From an uncultured Bacteroides sp. (GTDB lineage: Bacteria; Bacteroidota; Bacteroidia; Bacteroidales; Bacteroidaceae): DNA of 64,000 nt. This document shows, piece after piece, positions 36,165 through 46,021 of this stretch (positions are counted from its first letter, which is position 1; each line of letters opens with the position of its first letter). The position numbers and the translations under genes were made by a program. The stretch is from assembly GCA_944321465.1 (NCBI GenBank), contig CALULL010000005.1:62001-126000 (forward strand), given 5' to 3'. The notes under the pieces were generated by a model. It saw nothing but the letters and a program-made list of their open reading frames with translations, was not told where the DNA came from and searched no databases.

Positions 36165-38447
36165 ATGAAGATGCTTCGTAAGAAAACAGGTAAGTTGTGG
36201 CCAATGAGTCTGCTCGTCAGCCTTATTACTTTGTGCGCAGGGTCGCTATGCCAAGCTGTAGCAGCTATGGAGGGGGTGTTGTTGCCACAACAAACGTCTT
36301 TCCACGGGTTGCATTTTGAACATATTCCTACTGCATGGGATGAGGGTATTCCTTTGGGAAACGGTATTATGGGAACGTTGATATGGCAAAGAGGGGGAAA
36401 TCTTCGCTTGGCGGTTGATCGGGCAGACTTGTGGGACTTGAGGCCTGTGGAAGAATTTAGCGGGGCGGATTATTCTTACAAATTTGTCTGTGAAGCCGTT
36501 GAAAAAGGCGACATCAAACCTGTGTATGAGCTGATAGACGCACGTACCAGTCAAGATGTAGCCCCCACTAAAATTCCGGCAGGTGCCATTGAAATCCCGA
36601 TTAAAGGATTGGGAGAGGTGGCAAGCGTGGACTTTGACGTGCATACAGCCATATGTACGATTGTCTGGAAGAGCGGAACCGTCGGACAATTTTTCGTTTG
36701 TGCCACTGATAAGGCCGGTTACTTCCGATTTGTCAACCTGTCCGGCCCGCTGGAAATAAACTGGGAAGCACCTGCCTTTGAAACTCCCCAAAAAGGAGAG
36801 CCTGCAAAAAACGCACTGACACGGCTGGGATATAAGAAAGGAAAGACCGTTAGGAAGGGAAATCACATCAACTACAAGCAAAGGGCTTATGGTAACGTGG
36901 CGTATGAAGTGGACATACGCTGGACATATCCCGATGACCATACTCTTGAAGGAGCTTACCTGTTGACAACACAAGGCACGTGGTACAGCGAAAAGGATAG
37001 TGCAGGAAACCTGATGGACGATTGCCGAAACTGCTTTCATGTTGCTATGGAAGAGCACTGCAGATGGTGGGAGAACTATTGGAAGCAGTGCCTGATAGAA
37101 CTACCGGACAAGGTGTTGGAGCGGCAATGGTATCTGGAAATGTACAAGTTTGGCGCGGCATCGCGTAAAGACGCACCACCCATCTGCCTGCAGGCTGTGT
37201 GGACTGCCGACAATGGGCAGACTCCTCCTTGGCGAGGAGACTTCCATAACGATTTGAATACGCAACTGAGTTATTGGCCGGGATATGCGTCAAACCATTT
37301 GGAAGAGTCGGCTGTGTTTACCGACTGGCTGTGGAGAATTAGGGACAACAGCGAGGCATATACAAGACAGTTCTTTGGGGTGGAGGGGCTGAACGTGCCC
37401 TGTATCGCTACCTTAGACGGCAAGGACCTCGGGGGTTGGAATCAGTACTCGCATCAGCCCACTGCTTCGGGGTGGCTGGCGCATCACTTCTATCTGCAAT
37501 GGAAATACTCGGAGGACGAGGACTTCCTAAGAGAGCGGGCATATCCATGGGTAAGGGAGGCTGCGCGCTATTTTGAAAACATCTCGGTGAGAGGTCCTGA
37601 CGGAAAGCGCAAGCTACCGCTCTCCAGTTCGCCGGAAATCAATGACAATAGCCTGGAAGCCTGGTTCACGGAAACTACAAATTACGACTTGGCTTGCATA
37701 CGTTTTACTTTGCGTGCTGCACAAGAGATGGCGGATTCTCTGGGCCTACATGAGGATGCTGTACATTGGAAAGAACTGGAAAGCGAGTGGCCCGATTTTG
37801 CTACCGACGCCACTGGACTCTGCATAGCTCCTCACTATCCGCTGCAACAATCGCACCGCCATCTCTCTCATCTGCTGGCTATACATCCGTTCGGGTTATT
37901 GGATATATCTCAAGGGAAAGATGTAGAAAGGCTCATCCGAAGATCCATTCATCATTATGAGGATTTGGGGGCGGAGGGCTGGTGCGGTTACTCCTATAGC
38001 TGGTTGGCCAACTTGCAGGCACGTGTGCAGAATGGTGATGCGGCAGCCCGTTCCCTACATATTTTCATCAAGGCTTTCTGTTCGCCAAACAGTTTTCATC
38101 TGAACGGGGACCAACTGAAAAAAGGCTATTCTGGTTTGACTTATCGGCCTTTCACGCTGGAAGGCAATTTTGCCTGCGCTTCTGCCATCCAAGAAATGCT
38201 GTTGCAAAGCCATACGGGGGTAGTGCGTGTGTTTCCCGCTGTGCCCGAGTATTGGAAGGATGCCTCTTTTCGCAACATGCGTGCCATGGGAGCCTTTTTG
38301 GTCAGTGCCAGTATGGAGGGGGGGCGCATAACATACATCACTGTGCGTTCCGAAAAGGGAGGTAGGCTGAAAATCTGGAACCCTTTTACCGACCAGATAG
38401 AAGAGAAGGCCTTAAAGGCTGGTGAATGTATTAGTATTGTTCAGTAA
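36165..38447 (+). CDS. GH95-like glycoside hydrolase
   Basis: A 760-residue secreted carbohydrate-active enzyme, probably in the GH95 group (alpha-L-fucosidase / alpha-L-galactosidase, (alpha/alpha)6 barrel). Visible pieces: AWDEGIPLGNGIMGTLIW early on, ICLQAVWTADNGQTPPW with DFHNDLNTQLSYW in the barrel, SSSPEIND for the probable acid Glu, HRHLSHLLAIHPF, and a closing VFPAVPEYW beta domain. The segment HNDLNTQ differs from the usual GH95 NINTEMNYW, so substrate may differ. A signal sequence is present (MSLLVSLITLCAGSLCQA). The gene is visibly richer in A/T than its neighbours, suggesting transfer or recent arrival. Confidence 0.75.
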   Translation: MKMLRKKTGKLWPMSLLVSLITLCAGSLCQAVAAMEGVLLPQQTSFHGLHFEHIPTAWDEGIPLGNGIMGTLIWQRGGNLRLAVDRADLWDLRPVEEFSGADYSYKFVCEAVEKGDIKPVYELIDARTSQDVAPTKIPAGAIEIPIKGLGEVASVDFDVHTAICTIVWKSGTVGQFFVCATDKAGYFRFVNLSGPLEINWEAPAFETPQKGEPAKNALTRLGYKKGKTVRKGNHINYKQRAYGNVAYEVDIRWTYPDDHTLEGAYLLTTQGTWYSEKDSAGNLMDDCRNCFHVAMEEHCRWWENYWKQCLIELPDKVLERQWYLEMYKFGAASRKDAPPICLQAVWTADNGQTPPWRGDFHNDLNTQLSYWPGYASNHLEESAVFTDWLWRIRDNSEAYTRQFFGVEGLNVPCIATLDGKDLGGWNQYSHQPTASGWLAHHFYLQWKYSEDEDFLRERAYPWVREAARYFENISVRGPDGKRKLPLSSSPEINDNSLEAWFTETTNYDLACIRFTLRAAQEMADSLGLHEDAVHWKELESEWPDFATDATGLCIAPHYPLQQSHRHLSHLLAIHPFGLLDISQGKDVERLIRRSIHHYEDLGAEGWCGYSYSWLANLQARVQNGDAAARSLHIFIKAFCSPNSFHLNGDQLKKGYSGLTYRPFTLEGNFACASAIQEMLLQSHTGVVRVFPAVPEYWKDASFRNMRAMGAFLVSASMEGGRITYITVRSEKGGRLKIWNPFTDQIEEKALKAGECISIVQ

Positions 38448-38464
38448 GATAACAACCACATCGT

Positions 38465-38519
38465 GAGGCCCAAACCTCCGGGGTCTTTATCCGTGTAGAT
38501 ATTGGGCTCTCTTTTTATT
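38465..38519 (+). terminator. terminator after GH95-like gene
   Basis: GCCCAA and TTGGGC arms, with flanking GAG and CTC offset, are followed by CTTTTTATT. It lies just before mutS. Confidence 0.55.
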
Positions 38520-38533
38520 GTACTATGCGCGAG

Positions 38534-41158
38534 ATGAACGAAGACATTGTTCTTACACCGATGATGAAGCAGTTCGTGGACTTGAAGAAGAAGAATCCCG
38601 ATGCTATTCTGCTGTTCCGTTGCGGCGACTTTTACGAAACGTACAGTAGCGATGCTGTGGAGGCTGCCGACATCTTGGGAATTACCCTCACCAAGCGGAA
38701 CAACGGCAAGGCAGGACAAGTGGTCGAGATGGCTGGTTTCCCCCATCATGCCCTTGATACCTACCTGCCCAAGTTGGTAAGAGCGGGTAAGCGGGTGGCT
38801 ATCTGTGACCAGCTGGAGGATCCGAAACTGACGAAGAAGTTGGTGAAGCGCGGCATTACCGAACTGGTCACTCCTGGTGTATCCATCAACGACAACATAC
38901 TGAATTATAAGGAGAACAACTTCTTGGCTGCCGTCCACATAGGAAAGGCTGCTTGTGGAGTAGCGTTCCTGGACATATCGACGGGCGAGTTTCTGACAGC
39001 TGAGGGACCTTTCGACTATGTGGACAAACTGCTGGCCAATTTTGGCCCCAAGGAAGTGCTGTTCGAGCGCGGCAAGCGGGCGGTGTTTGAGGAGCACTTT
39101 GGCAGTAAATACTTCACCTTCGAACTGGACGACTGGGTGTTTACCGAAACCACTGCACGCGAGAAATTGCTCAAGCACTTCGAAGTGAAGAACCTGAAGG
39201 GTTTCGGGGTGGAGCACTTGCGCTTCGGCATCATTGCTTCGGGAGCCATCCTGCAATACCTTGTCATGACCGAACACACGCAGACAAGCCACATCACTTC
39301 TCTTGCCCGCATAGAGGAAGAGAAGTATGTGCGTCTGGATAAGTTCACGGTGCGCAACCTCGAACTGCTTGGCTCGATGAACGAAGGCGGAAGCAGTCTG
39401 CTTAGTGTGCTCGACAAGACCATCAGTCCTATGGGGGCGCGTCTGCTGCGCCGCTGGATGCTGTTCCCTCTGAAGGATGTCAAGGCGATAGACGAACGCC
39501 TCGACGTGGTAGAGTACTTCTTCCGTCACCCCGACTTCAGGGCTCTTGTCGAAGAACATCTTCACCTGATGGGCGACCTTGAACGCATCTTGTCCAAGGT
39601 CGCCGTGGGGCGTGTCTCGCCTCGTGAGGTGGTGGCTCTTAAGGTTGCCCTCATGGCCATCGAGCCTATCAAGGCCGCCTGTGCCGAGGCCGACAACGCC
39701 AGCCTCAACCGCATGGCCGAGCAGCTGAACGTGTGCCGTTCGGTGCGCGACCGCATCGAACGCGAGGTGAACAACGAGCCCCCCCTGCTGGTCAACAAGG
39801 GCGGAGTCATCAAGAGCGGTGTCAGTACCGAGCTTGACGAACTGCGCGAGATAGCCTACTCGGGCAAGGACTACCTGCTGCACCTGCAGCAGCGCGAAAG
39901 CGACCAGACCGGTATCCCCAGCCTGAAGATTGGCTATAACAACGTCTTCGGCTACTACATCGAGGTACGCAACGCCCATAAGGACAAGGTGCCGCCCGAG
40001 TGGGTGCGCAAGCAGACGCTGGCCAATGCCGAACGCTACATTACACAGGAACTGAAAGAGTACGAGGAGAAGATACTTGGAGCAGAGGACAAAATCCTGG
40101 TGCTGGAGACCCAGCTCTACAATGCTTTGGTACAGTCGTTGTGCGAGTTTATTCCTGCCATACAGATTGATGCCAATATCGTGGCTCAGCTCGACTGCCT
40201 TCTCTCGCTGGCCACTGTGGCACAAGCCAACAGGTACATCCGTCCCGTGGTGGCCGACGACGACGTGCTCGACATACGCCAGGGGCGGCACCCCGTCATC
40301 GAGCGGCAGATGCCCGTGGGCGAGAGCTACGTTGCCAACGACGTGATGCTCGACACCGCTACGCAGCAGATTATCATCATTACCGGTCCCAATATGGCCG
40401 GTAAGTCGGCACTGCTGCGGCAGACAGCCCTCATCACCTTGTTGGCCCAGATCGGCTCTTTTGTACCCGCCGAGAGTGCCCACATAGGGCTGGTCGACAA
40501 AATCTTCACCCGCGTTGGGGCGAGCGACAACATTTCGGTGGGCGAGTCTACGTTCATGGTCGAGATGAACGAGGCTGCCGACATCCTCAACAACCTCTCT
40601 GCACGCAGTCTCGTGCTTTTCGACGAGCTGGGGCGAGGCACTTCCACCTACGACGGCATATCCATCGCCTGGTCCATCGTAGAGTACATCCACGAGCACC
40701 CCAAAGCCCATGCCCGGACCCTCTTCGCCACCCATTACCACGAACTGAACGAGATGGAGAAGCACTTCCCCCGCATCAAGAACTACAATGTCGCCGTCAA
40801 GGAGGTGGACAACAAGGTCATCTTCCTGCGCAAGCTGGAGCGTGGTGGCAGCGAGCATTCCTTTGGCATACACGTGGCCAAGATGGCGGGGATGCCCCGC
40901 AGCATTGTCAAGCGGGCGGGCGAGATACTCAAGCAGCTCGAAGCCGAACACCGGCAGGCCGGTGCCATAGGCACGACCCCCGATGCCTCTCTTGTCCGCC
41001 AGCAGAAAGGCGGAGTGCAGCTGAGCATCTTCCAGCTCGACGACCCCGTGCTCTGCCAGATACGCGATGAGATACTCGACCTGGACGTGGATCGCCTTAC
41101 TCCCATCGACGCTCTCAACAAGCTGAATAACATCAAGCGCATTCTGCGCGGCAAGTAG
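38534..41158 (+). CDS. mutS: DNA mismatch repair protein MutS
   Basis: Recognises mispaired bases and small loops to start mismatch repair. The full domain order is present: mismatch-binding domain with [10 protein letters not shown] (Phe and Glu that contact the mismatch), connector, lever/clamp, and the ATPase with GPNMAGKS (Walker A), [13 protein letters not shown] (Walker B) and ATHYHEL. Length (about 874 residues) is normal. MNEDIVLTP at 38534 agrees with Bacteroides homologues; an in-frame ATG at 38525 would add three residues. Genes on both sides face other directions or are separated by terminators, so it is probably transcribed alone. Confidence 0.96.
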   Translation: MNEDIVLTPMMKQFVDLKKKNPDAILLFRCGDFYETYSSDAVEAADILGITLTKRNNGKAGQVVEMAGFPHHALDTYLPKLVRAGKRVAICDQLEDPKLTKKLVKRGITELVTPGVSINDNILNYKENNFLAAVHIGKAACGVAFLDISTGEFLTAEGPFDYVDKLLANFGPKEVLFERGKRAVFEEHFGSKYFTFELDDWVFTETTAREKLLKHFEVKNLKGFGVEHLRFGIIASGAILQYLVMTEHTQTSHITSLARIEEEKYVRLDKFTVRNLELLGSMNEGGSSLLSVLDKTISPMGARLLRRWMLFPLKDVKAIDERLDVVEYFFRHPDFRALVEEHLHLMGDLERILSKVAVGRVSPREVVALKVALMAIEPIKAACAEADNASLNRMAEQLNVCRSVRDRIEREVNNEPPLLVNKGGVIKSGVSTELDELREIAYSGKDYLLHLQQRESDQTGIPSLKIGYNNVFGYYIEVRNAHKDKVPPEWVRKQTLANAERYITQELKEYEEKILGAEDKILVLETQLYNALVQSLCEFIPAIQIDANIVAQLDCLLSLATVAQANRYIRPVVADDDVLDIRQGRHPVIERQMPVGESYVANDVMLDTATQQIIIITGPNMAGKSALLRQTALITLLAQIGSFVPAESAHIGLVDKIFTRVGASDNISVGESTFMVEMNEAADILNNLSARSLVLFDELGRGTSTYDGISIAWSIVEYIHEHPKAHARTLFATHYHELNEMEKHFPRIKNYNVAVKEVDNKVIFLRKLERGGSEHSFGIHVAKMAGMPRSIVKRAGEILKQLEAEHRQAGAIGTTPDASLVRQQKGGVQLSIFQLDDPVLCQIRDEILDLDVDRLTPIDALNKLNNIKRILRGK

Positions 41159-41213
41159 GCCGGCGGGCGACTCCTTCCCTTATACTTTATTATCCCCAAT
41201 CGACGCGCGCGTC

Positions 41214-41259
41214 TTCGCGGGGCATACGCATGTTCTTGGCTGAGCGTATGTCCTGCGAA
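41214..41259. terminator. hairpin between convergent mutS and CoA-transferase genes
   Basis: Arms around TTCGCGGGGCATACGC and GCGTATGTCCTGCGAA form a stem of about 16 bp with one or two mismatches and a 14-nt loop. No T-tract; bidirectional termination is inferred from position. Confidence 0.5.
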
Positions 41260-41310
41260 GCGCGGCACGTCCGCAGACCTTTCTTTCCGTGTGCGTGAGG
41301 GGTTGCTTCT

Positions 41311-42807
41311 TTACAGGTATTTTCCCCAGTCGACGTTGCGCATGTCGCCGCTCTTGGCCAGCTCGGCGTGCATCCCCAGGGCGGCGCGGATGGAGTGGGG
41401 CGTTTGGGCTTTGCCGTCGGTTTGCTTCAGGTAGTCCCGCAGGATGTTCTTATAGTCAGGGTGGGCACAGTTCTCAATGATGGCCTGTGCGCGTTCCTTG
41501 GGGCTTTTGCCGCGCAGGTCGGCTACGCCCTGTTCGGTGACGACTATGTTGACATCGTGCTCCGTGTGGTCGGCGTGCGAAACCATCGGTACGATGGCGC
41601 TTATCTTGCCCTCTTTGGCCACCGACGGGCAGGTGAAGATGGATATGTAGGCATTGCGCGTGAAGTCGCCGCTGCCGCCTATGCCGTTCATCATCCTTGT
41701 GCCACCGATGTGGGTGGAGTTGACGTTGCCGTAGATGTCGGCCTCGATGGCCGTGTTGATGGAGATTACGCCCAGCCGTCGCACTACTTCGGGGTGGTTG
41801 GAGATTTCCGAGGGCCGCAGCACCAGCTTGTCGTGGAAGAAGTTCATGTCGCGGTAGATGTCGTCCAGGCAGTCGTTGGTGACGGTGAGCGAGCAGGTGC
41901 TGCCAAACTTGATGCGCCCTTCGCGGATAAGTCCTATGACGGAGTTTTGTATCACTTCGGTGTACATCTCGAAGGGGGGGATGGTGTTGTCGTGCCCCAA
42001 GGCGTTGAGCACGGCGTTGGCTATGTTGCCCACGCCCGATTGCAGGGGGAGGAACGAGGACGGGATGATGCCCCGTCGCATGTCGGCGGCCAGGAAGTCG
42101 GCCACGTTGCGGCCTATCTGGTCGGTCAGCGGGTCGGGGTCGGAGAAGCCCCGGGCTTCGTCGGGCCAGTCGGTGTCGACCACGCCCACGATTTTGCGCG
42201 GGTCTACCTGTATGTAGGGCGTGCCGATGCGGTCGCTGGGCTTGTAGATGGGTATTTCGCGTCGGCCGGGCGGGTCGAGGGGCTCGTAGACATCGTGCAG
42301 CCCCATGCCGGCCTTGCTGTGGGCCGCGTTCAGCTCGACGATGATGCGCGGGGCCAGCCTGCACACCGTGGGCGAGATGCCGCCTGCGGCGGTGAGGTAT
42401 ATCTTGCCGTCGTCCGTCACTTCGCAGGCTTCGATGATGGCCACGTCTATGTCGCCCATGAAGCCGTAGCGCAGCTCTTGTGCCATCTGGGAGAGGTGGA
42501 TGTCGTTGTAGGCTATTTCGCCGTTGTTCACCGCCGCGCGGAAGTCTGCATTGGTGGTATAGGGGGCGCGGTAGCGGATGGCTTTGGCACGCGACAGGAC
42601 TCCGTCGCACGAATCACCCGTAGAGGCTCCCGTGAAGATGCTCACCTGGAAGGGGTTGCCCTTGGCGTGCTCCGCTTCTGCGATTTTTGCTAACTCGGCC
42701 GTGACGGCCTTGGCCGTTCCTGCGGGGGTAAATCCGCTCAGACCTATGTTGTAGCCATGCTTGATGAGGCTTGCAGCTTCTGCTGCCGAAATGTGATTGA
42801 GTGACAT
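41311..42807 (-). CDS. acetyl/propionyl-CoA:succinate CoA-transferase
   Basis: A 498-residue class I CoA-transferase of the acetyl-CoA hydrolase/transferase family. It moves CoA between succinate and acetate or propionate, a step of the fermentative pathway making succinate and propionate. The catalytic Glu is in FEMYTEVIQ. GIGGSGDFTRNA and VVTEQGVADLRGKSP are family hallmarks. The choice of acyl partner cannot be read from sequence. It is 64 bp downstream of a small membrane protein gene on the same strand. Confidence 0.92.
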   Translation of the reverse strand: MSLNHISAAEAASLIKHGYNIGLSGFTPAGTAKAVTAELAKIAEAEHAKGNPFQVSIFTGASTGDSCDGVLSRAKAIRYRAPYTTNADFRAAVNNGEIAYNDIHLSQMAQELRYGFMGDIDVAIIEACEVTDDGKIYLTAAGGISPTVCRLAPRIIVELNAAHSKAGMGLHDVYEPLDPPGRREIPIYKPSDRIGTPYIQVDPRKIVGVVDTDWPDEARGFSDPDPLTDQIGRNVADFLAADMRRGIIPSSFLPLQSGVGNIANAVLNALGHDNTIPPFEMYTEVIQNSVIGLIREGRIKFGSTCSLTVTNDCLDDIYRDMNFFHDKLVLRPSEISNHPEVVRRLGVISINTAIEADIYGNVNSTHIGGTRMMNGIGGSGDFTRNAYISIFTCPSVAKEGKISAIVPMVSHADHTEHDVNIVVTEQGVADLRGKSPKERAQAIIENCAHPDYKNILRDYLKQTDGKAQTPHSIRAALGMHAELAKSGDMRNVDWGKYL

Positions 42808-42870
42808 GGTTATGCTATCTCTGTATGTGTGTTGTTGTCGTTCTCTGTCCGTCGCTTGCAGCGGGTGGGG

Positions 42871-43221
42871 TCAGTATTTGCGTTGCAATATTTCCGACCA
42901 GATGATGCCGCGTCTCACCTCGTCAAGTCTGTCCTCCGTGGCTTGCGTCTCCTGTCTGTCGGTCCGGGGTGCGAGGGGGGCGGCTGCTGCCGTGTGCGCG
43001 AAGGGGCGTGGCGGCGTGGCCATCGGCGCAGGTTCCGCCGTGGGGCGGGCAGGCTTTGTGGCCGGTCGGGCGGGGCGCTTGCCGGTGGCGGCTGTCTTGA
43101 GGCGCGGCTTCCTGACCGCCGACGCGGTCTTTTGCTTTTCTTTCTTCCAAACCTCTGCCAGCCTTTTCCAGATAAGGACAATGCCTGCTATCGCAAGTGC
43201 GATGATTGTGCTCGTGTTCAT
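42871..43221 (-). CDS. small membrane protein, unknown function
   Basis: A 116-residue protein with one N-terminal membrane segment (TIIALAIAGIVLIW), a basic Lys/Ala/Pro-rich linker (about residues 25-85) and a short conserved-looking tail, EVRRGIIWSEILQRKY. Proteins with such a tail occur in Bacteroides, but I know of no function. The start at 43221 follows the -7 box at 43246 closely; a longer frame to 43248 would include that box. It precedes the CoA-transferase gene and may be co-transcribed with it. Confidence 0.65.
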   Translation of the reverse strand: MNTSTIIALAIAGIVLIWKRLAEVWKKEKQKTASAVRKPRLKTAATGKRPARPATKPARPTAEPAPMATPPRPFAHTAAAAPLAPRTDRQETQATEDRLDEVRRGIIWSEILQRKY

Positions 43222-43245
43222 GCGCCGTGTAGCTTTAGTTAGCCA

Positions 43246-43253
43246 CAAAGGTA
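43246..43253 (-). promoter_or_regulatory. promoter of small membrane protein gene, -7 box
   Basis: Minus-strand TACCTTTG, a full consensus match, 24 bp from the ATG. Confidence 0.55.
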
Positions 43254-43288
43254 GGCTTAAATCCTGTTACGGCCAACATTTTGTCCAT

Positions 43289-43363
43289 AAAAAAAGGGCA
43301 GCTTCACAGCTCCCCTTATTTTTTAACCTAAACCTTAACTATGAAAAAATCTAATGTTTCTTT
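43289..43363 (-). ncRNA. short structured RNA candidate (copy B)
   Basis: Minus strand: a TTTG -33 box (43399-43402) and CATATTTG (43370-43377, seven of eight matches) precede a stretch with TTAGATTT, TTTTTCATAGT and TTAAGGTT words. Then come a hairpin (GGGGAGCT, loop, AGCTGCCC at 43296-43315) and seven Ts (43289-43295). This is the same order of parts as 35890-35951. It reads toward the small membrane protein gene but stops before that gene's promoter. Confidence 0.5.
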
Positions 43364-43695
43364 CATGTCGCAAATATGAAAATTCTTTCGGAGAAGTGCA
43401 AATGGGGGGAAATAAAAAACGCCTCTATTTGCATTTATTAACAGAAAAGATGCTGCAAAAAGTTTGCGATTGTAATTTTTGTTCCTTGTTTGCTATCTTT
43501 TTGTTATGTGCTTGCGCCTGTTTGACGGGTGTTTCGCTCGGGATGTGGGCTTCCGTGGGCTGTTTGGGCGGGTTTTTGGTGTCGTTTTGACATTTTGCCG
43601 CTCTTGAGGCGTTTGGACGATGTTTGTGGCAGGCGACATCCGCCGGGAGGCTTCTTGCCTGGTGCGGCGGGGGGCTTCGGGGTGTCAAAAGGAAA

Positions 43696-43870
43696 GGCCG
43701 TTCCGCGCCCATCTGTCCGGCAGGGGGCGGAGGGTTTGGGGGCAAAGGTGTGTTCCCGAGGGGGCGGACCTCTGCTGCCGGGCGGGCTTTCCTTTGCTGC
43801 CACGGTGGCACAGGTGTGCCCCGCAGGTCCGTCGGGCAGAGGCTCGTGCGGGGGTGTGCAGAGGCAGGAG
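43696..43870. repeat. 22-bp palindromic array, copy 6
   Basis: Centres at 43703.5 (weak), 43725.5, 43747.5, 43769.5, 43791.5 and 43813.5 are 22 bp apart. After a 6-bp insertion, 43841.5 and 43863.5 follow. The best core is GGCACAGGTGTGCC at 43807-43820. The array lies upstream of the MATE promoter in a divergent gap of 781 bp; apart from this and RNA candidate B, nothing is recognised there. Confidence 0.85.
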
Positions 43871-43967
43871 AAGCCCTTTGTTCGGTGGTTGTGGGGAGGT
43901 GGGGGGCGGGGCGCGGGCGTGTCCTTTTTTCCGTAATACGGGTAGGTCTTGTGTCGGGTTTTCGCTT

Positions 43968-43975
43968 TATCTTTG
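43968..43975 (+). promoter_or_regulatory. MATE gene promoter, -7 box
   Basis: TATCTTTG, full consensus match, 27 bp before the ATG at 44003; a TTG lies near 43949. Confidence 0.6.
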
Positions 43976-44002
43976 TGCCGCAAATTGTAGACCGGATTCA
44001 TT

Positions 44003-45424
44003 ATGGCCATCGCTTCCAAGAAGGAAACCAACCGCTTGCTGTCGCTTATCAAGGAGGGACGGCCCATGACGCTGGGCCAGCAGCTCTATCTGGCCGTGCA
44101 GCTCAGTCTGCCTTCCATCATGGCTCAGCTGTCGTCCATCGCCATGCAGTACATCGATGCCTCCATGGTGGGCAGTCTGGGGGCGCGGGCGTCGGCCTCC
44201 ATCGGGCTGGTGTCCACTACCACGTGGCTCTTCATGGGGCTGTCGTCGGCCACGGCGGCGGGTTTCTCTGTGCAGGTGGCCCACCTGCTGGGGGCACGCG
44301 ACGAGATGCAGGCGCGCAACGTTTTGCGTCAGGGGCTGGTGGCGGCTCTGTTCGTCAGCCTCGTGCTGGCCTCGGCGGGCTGTGCCATCAGCGGGGCGTT
44401 GCCTCGGTGGCTGGGCGGGGGCGAGGACATCAACTCCGATGCCTCGGCCTACTTCTTCATCTTCATAGCCTCGTTGCCAGCCTTGCAGATGAACATGCTG
44501 GCCAGCGGCATGTTGCGCAGCAGTGGCAACATGTACGTGCCCAGCATGCTGAACGTGCTGATGTGCGTGCTCGATGTTGTCTTCAACACCTTCCTCATCT
44601 TCCCCACTGCGCACTACGACGTGCTGGGCGTGGGCATTACCTTGCCCGGAGCGGGGCTGGGCGTGACGGGGGCTGCGCTGGGCACGGCGTTGGCGGCGGC
44701 GGTGACGGCGTTGCTCATGCTCTACTTCCTGTGCTTCCGTTCGCCTGAGTTGCATCTGTGGGGCCGTCCGGGCAGCTTTCGTCCCACGGCCGACTGCCTG
44801 CGCAAGGCTTTGCGCATAGGGGTGCCGATGGGGGTGGAGCGCATAGCCATGTGCGGGGCGCAGATAGCCTCCACGGTCATCGTGGCTCCCCTGGGCACGG
44901 TGGCCATAGCGGCCAATGCCTTCGGCATCACGACGGAGAGCCTGTGCTACATGCCCGGATACGGCGTGGCCGACGCGGCCACTACCCTCATCGGTCAGAG
45001 CATGGGGGCGGGCCGCCGCGACCTGATGCGCCGTTTTGCCCACATCACGGTGCTCATGGGCGTGGGGGTGATGACGGTGATGGGCGTGCTGATGTACGTC
45101 GGTGCGCCGTGGGTTATCGGACTGATGACGCCCGATGCCGACGTGCTTCGGCTGGCCGTCGAGGTGCTGCGCATCGAGGCCTTCGCCGAGCCGCTCTACG
45201 CGGCCTCCATCGTGTGCTACGGCGTGTTTGTCGGTGCGGGCGACACGCTGGGTCCGTGTCTGATGAACCTCGTCAGCATGTGGGTGGTGCGCCTCTCGCT
45301 GGCGGCCCACCTGGCACCCGTCATGGGGTTGCGCGGCGTGTGGACGGCCATGTGTGCCGAGTTGTGTTTTCGCGGCATCATCTTCCTGGCTCGTCTGCGC
45401 TGGGGGCGGTGGGGCAGGCGTTAG
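44003..45424 (+). CDS. MATE-family multidrug/metabolite efflux transporter
   Basis: A 473-residue inner-membrane antiporter of the MATE family, which exports drugs or metabolites using sodium or protons. The protein has about 12 hydrophobic segments in two homologous halves. Family features include LSLPSIMAQLSSIAMQYIDASMVG in the first helix pair, GVPMGVERIAM at the start of the second half, and GYGVADAATTLIGQSMGAGR. The ATG at 44003 directly follows a promoter. The transported compound is unknown. Confidence 0.92.
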   Translation: MAIASKKETNRLLSLIKEGRPMTLGQQLYLAVQLSLPSIMAQLSSIAMQYIDASMVGSLGARASASIGLVSTTTWLFMGLSSATAAGFSVQVAHLLGARDEMQARNVLRQGLVAALFVSLVLASAGCAISGALPRWLGGGEDINSDASAYFFIFIASLPALQMNMLASGMLRSSGNMYVPSMLNVLMCVLDVVFNTFLIFPTAHYDVLGVGITLPGAGLGVTGAALGTALAAAVTALLMLYFLCFRSPELHLWGRPGSFRPTADCLRKALRIGVPMGVERIAMCGAQIASTVIVAPLGTVAIAANAFGITTESLCYMPGYGVADAATTLIGQSMGAGRRDLMRRFAHITVLMGVGVMTVMGVLMYVGAPWVIGLMTPDADVLRLAVEVLRIEAFAEPLYAASIVCYGVFVGAGDTLGPCLMNLVSMWVVRLSLAAHLAPVMGLRGVWTAMCAELCFRGIIFLARLRWGRWGRR

Positions 45425-45458
45425 CGGCTCTCCTTGCCGGTAAGGAGGCTTTCATGGC

Positions 45459-45502
45459 AAAAAAATACCCCGCGCGGGCACGGGTGTGCTCCGGCGGGGT
45501 TT
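45459..45502. terminator. shared terminator of MATE and PAS genes
   Basis: Arms ACCCCGC and GCGGGGT (45467-45473, 45494-45500), with T-rich sequence on the minus-strand side (ATTTTTTTG). A single palindromic core (CACGGGTGTGCT) lies in the loop. Confidence 0.7.
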
Positions 45503-45523
45503 GCTGGGGGCGTGGCGGCGGGG

Positions 45524-45871
45524 TTAGCTGCGCACGTAGTGGGGCATCTCTTCGGGTATCACCATCGAAATCTCCACCAGCCCGGCCACGGTGCCGTCCT
45601 GCTTCCAGGCGGTCTGGTAAATCATTTTCTTCACACCGTTCTTGTGTATCGTGTAGGCGTTGCTGCCGCCGGTGGCCAGCAGGTTGCGGATGATTTCCTG
45701 CGAGCGGGGCGAGTGGCAGTCAAAGAGGTTGTGGCCGACGAGGTTGCCGTGCTTGCGGTAGGTGTCTCGGGCCTTTTGGTTCATGTAGAGGATGACTCCC
45801 TGGGCATCGCACACGGTGACGGCGCAGTTCATTTCCTCGGCCCAGGCGTAGTTGTTGTTTTGTGTGTCCAT
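45524..45871 (-). CDS. single PAS-domain protein
   Basis: A 115-residue protein that is almost entirely one PAS domain: MNCAVTVCDAQGVILYMNQKA, then GHNLFDCHSP, then TIHKNGVKKMIYQTAWKQDGTVAGLVEIS. No output domain is fused, so it would act through a partner, or as a small ligand or redox sensor. The ATG at 45871 is chosen; a TTG two codons upstream (45877) is possible. It has its own -7 box and ends at a shared terminator. Confidence 0.85.
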   Translation of the reverse strand: MDTQNNNYAWAEEMNCAVTVCDAQGVILYMNQKARDTYRKHGNLVGHNLFDCHSPRSQEIIRNLLATGGSNAYTIHKNGVKKMIYQTAWKQDGTVAGLVEISMVIPEEMPHYVRS

Positions 45872-45897
45872 TGTCAAAGTTGTTTTTTAGTGTCGTG

Positions 45898-45905
45898 CAA
45901 AGATA
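45898..45905 (-). promoter_or_regulatory. PAS gene promoter, -7 box
   Basis: Minus-strand TATCTTTG, full consensus match, 26 bp from the ATG. Confidence 0.6.
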
Positions 45906-46021
45906 GGCAAGGGGCCGGAGAAAAGAAAGCGCGGGGCGGAAAAACCGTCGGGCTGCTGGGCGGCATGGCGTTGTCCGTGGCAGCCCGTGGCATGGAGCCG
46001 GTGGAAAGAGCCGCGCGGGCA

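Noticed and set aside
38441-40951. Long minus-strand open frame opposite mutS
   Set aside because: Shadow of the mutS codon pattern; no recognisable protein features.
43354-43590. 78-residue plus-strand frame between the small membrane protein and MATE genes
   Set aside because: It overlaps RNA candidate B and has no ribosome-binding or family support; the hydrophobic stretch comes from T/G-rich DNA.
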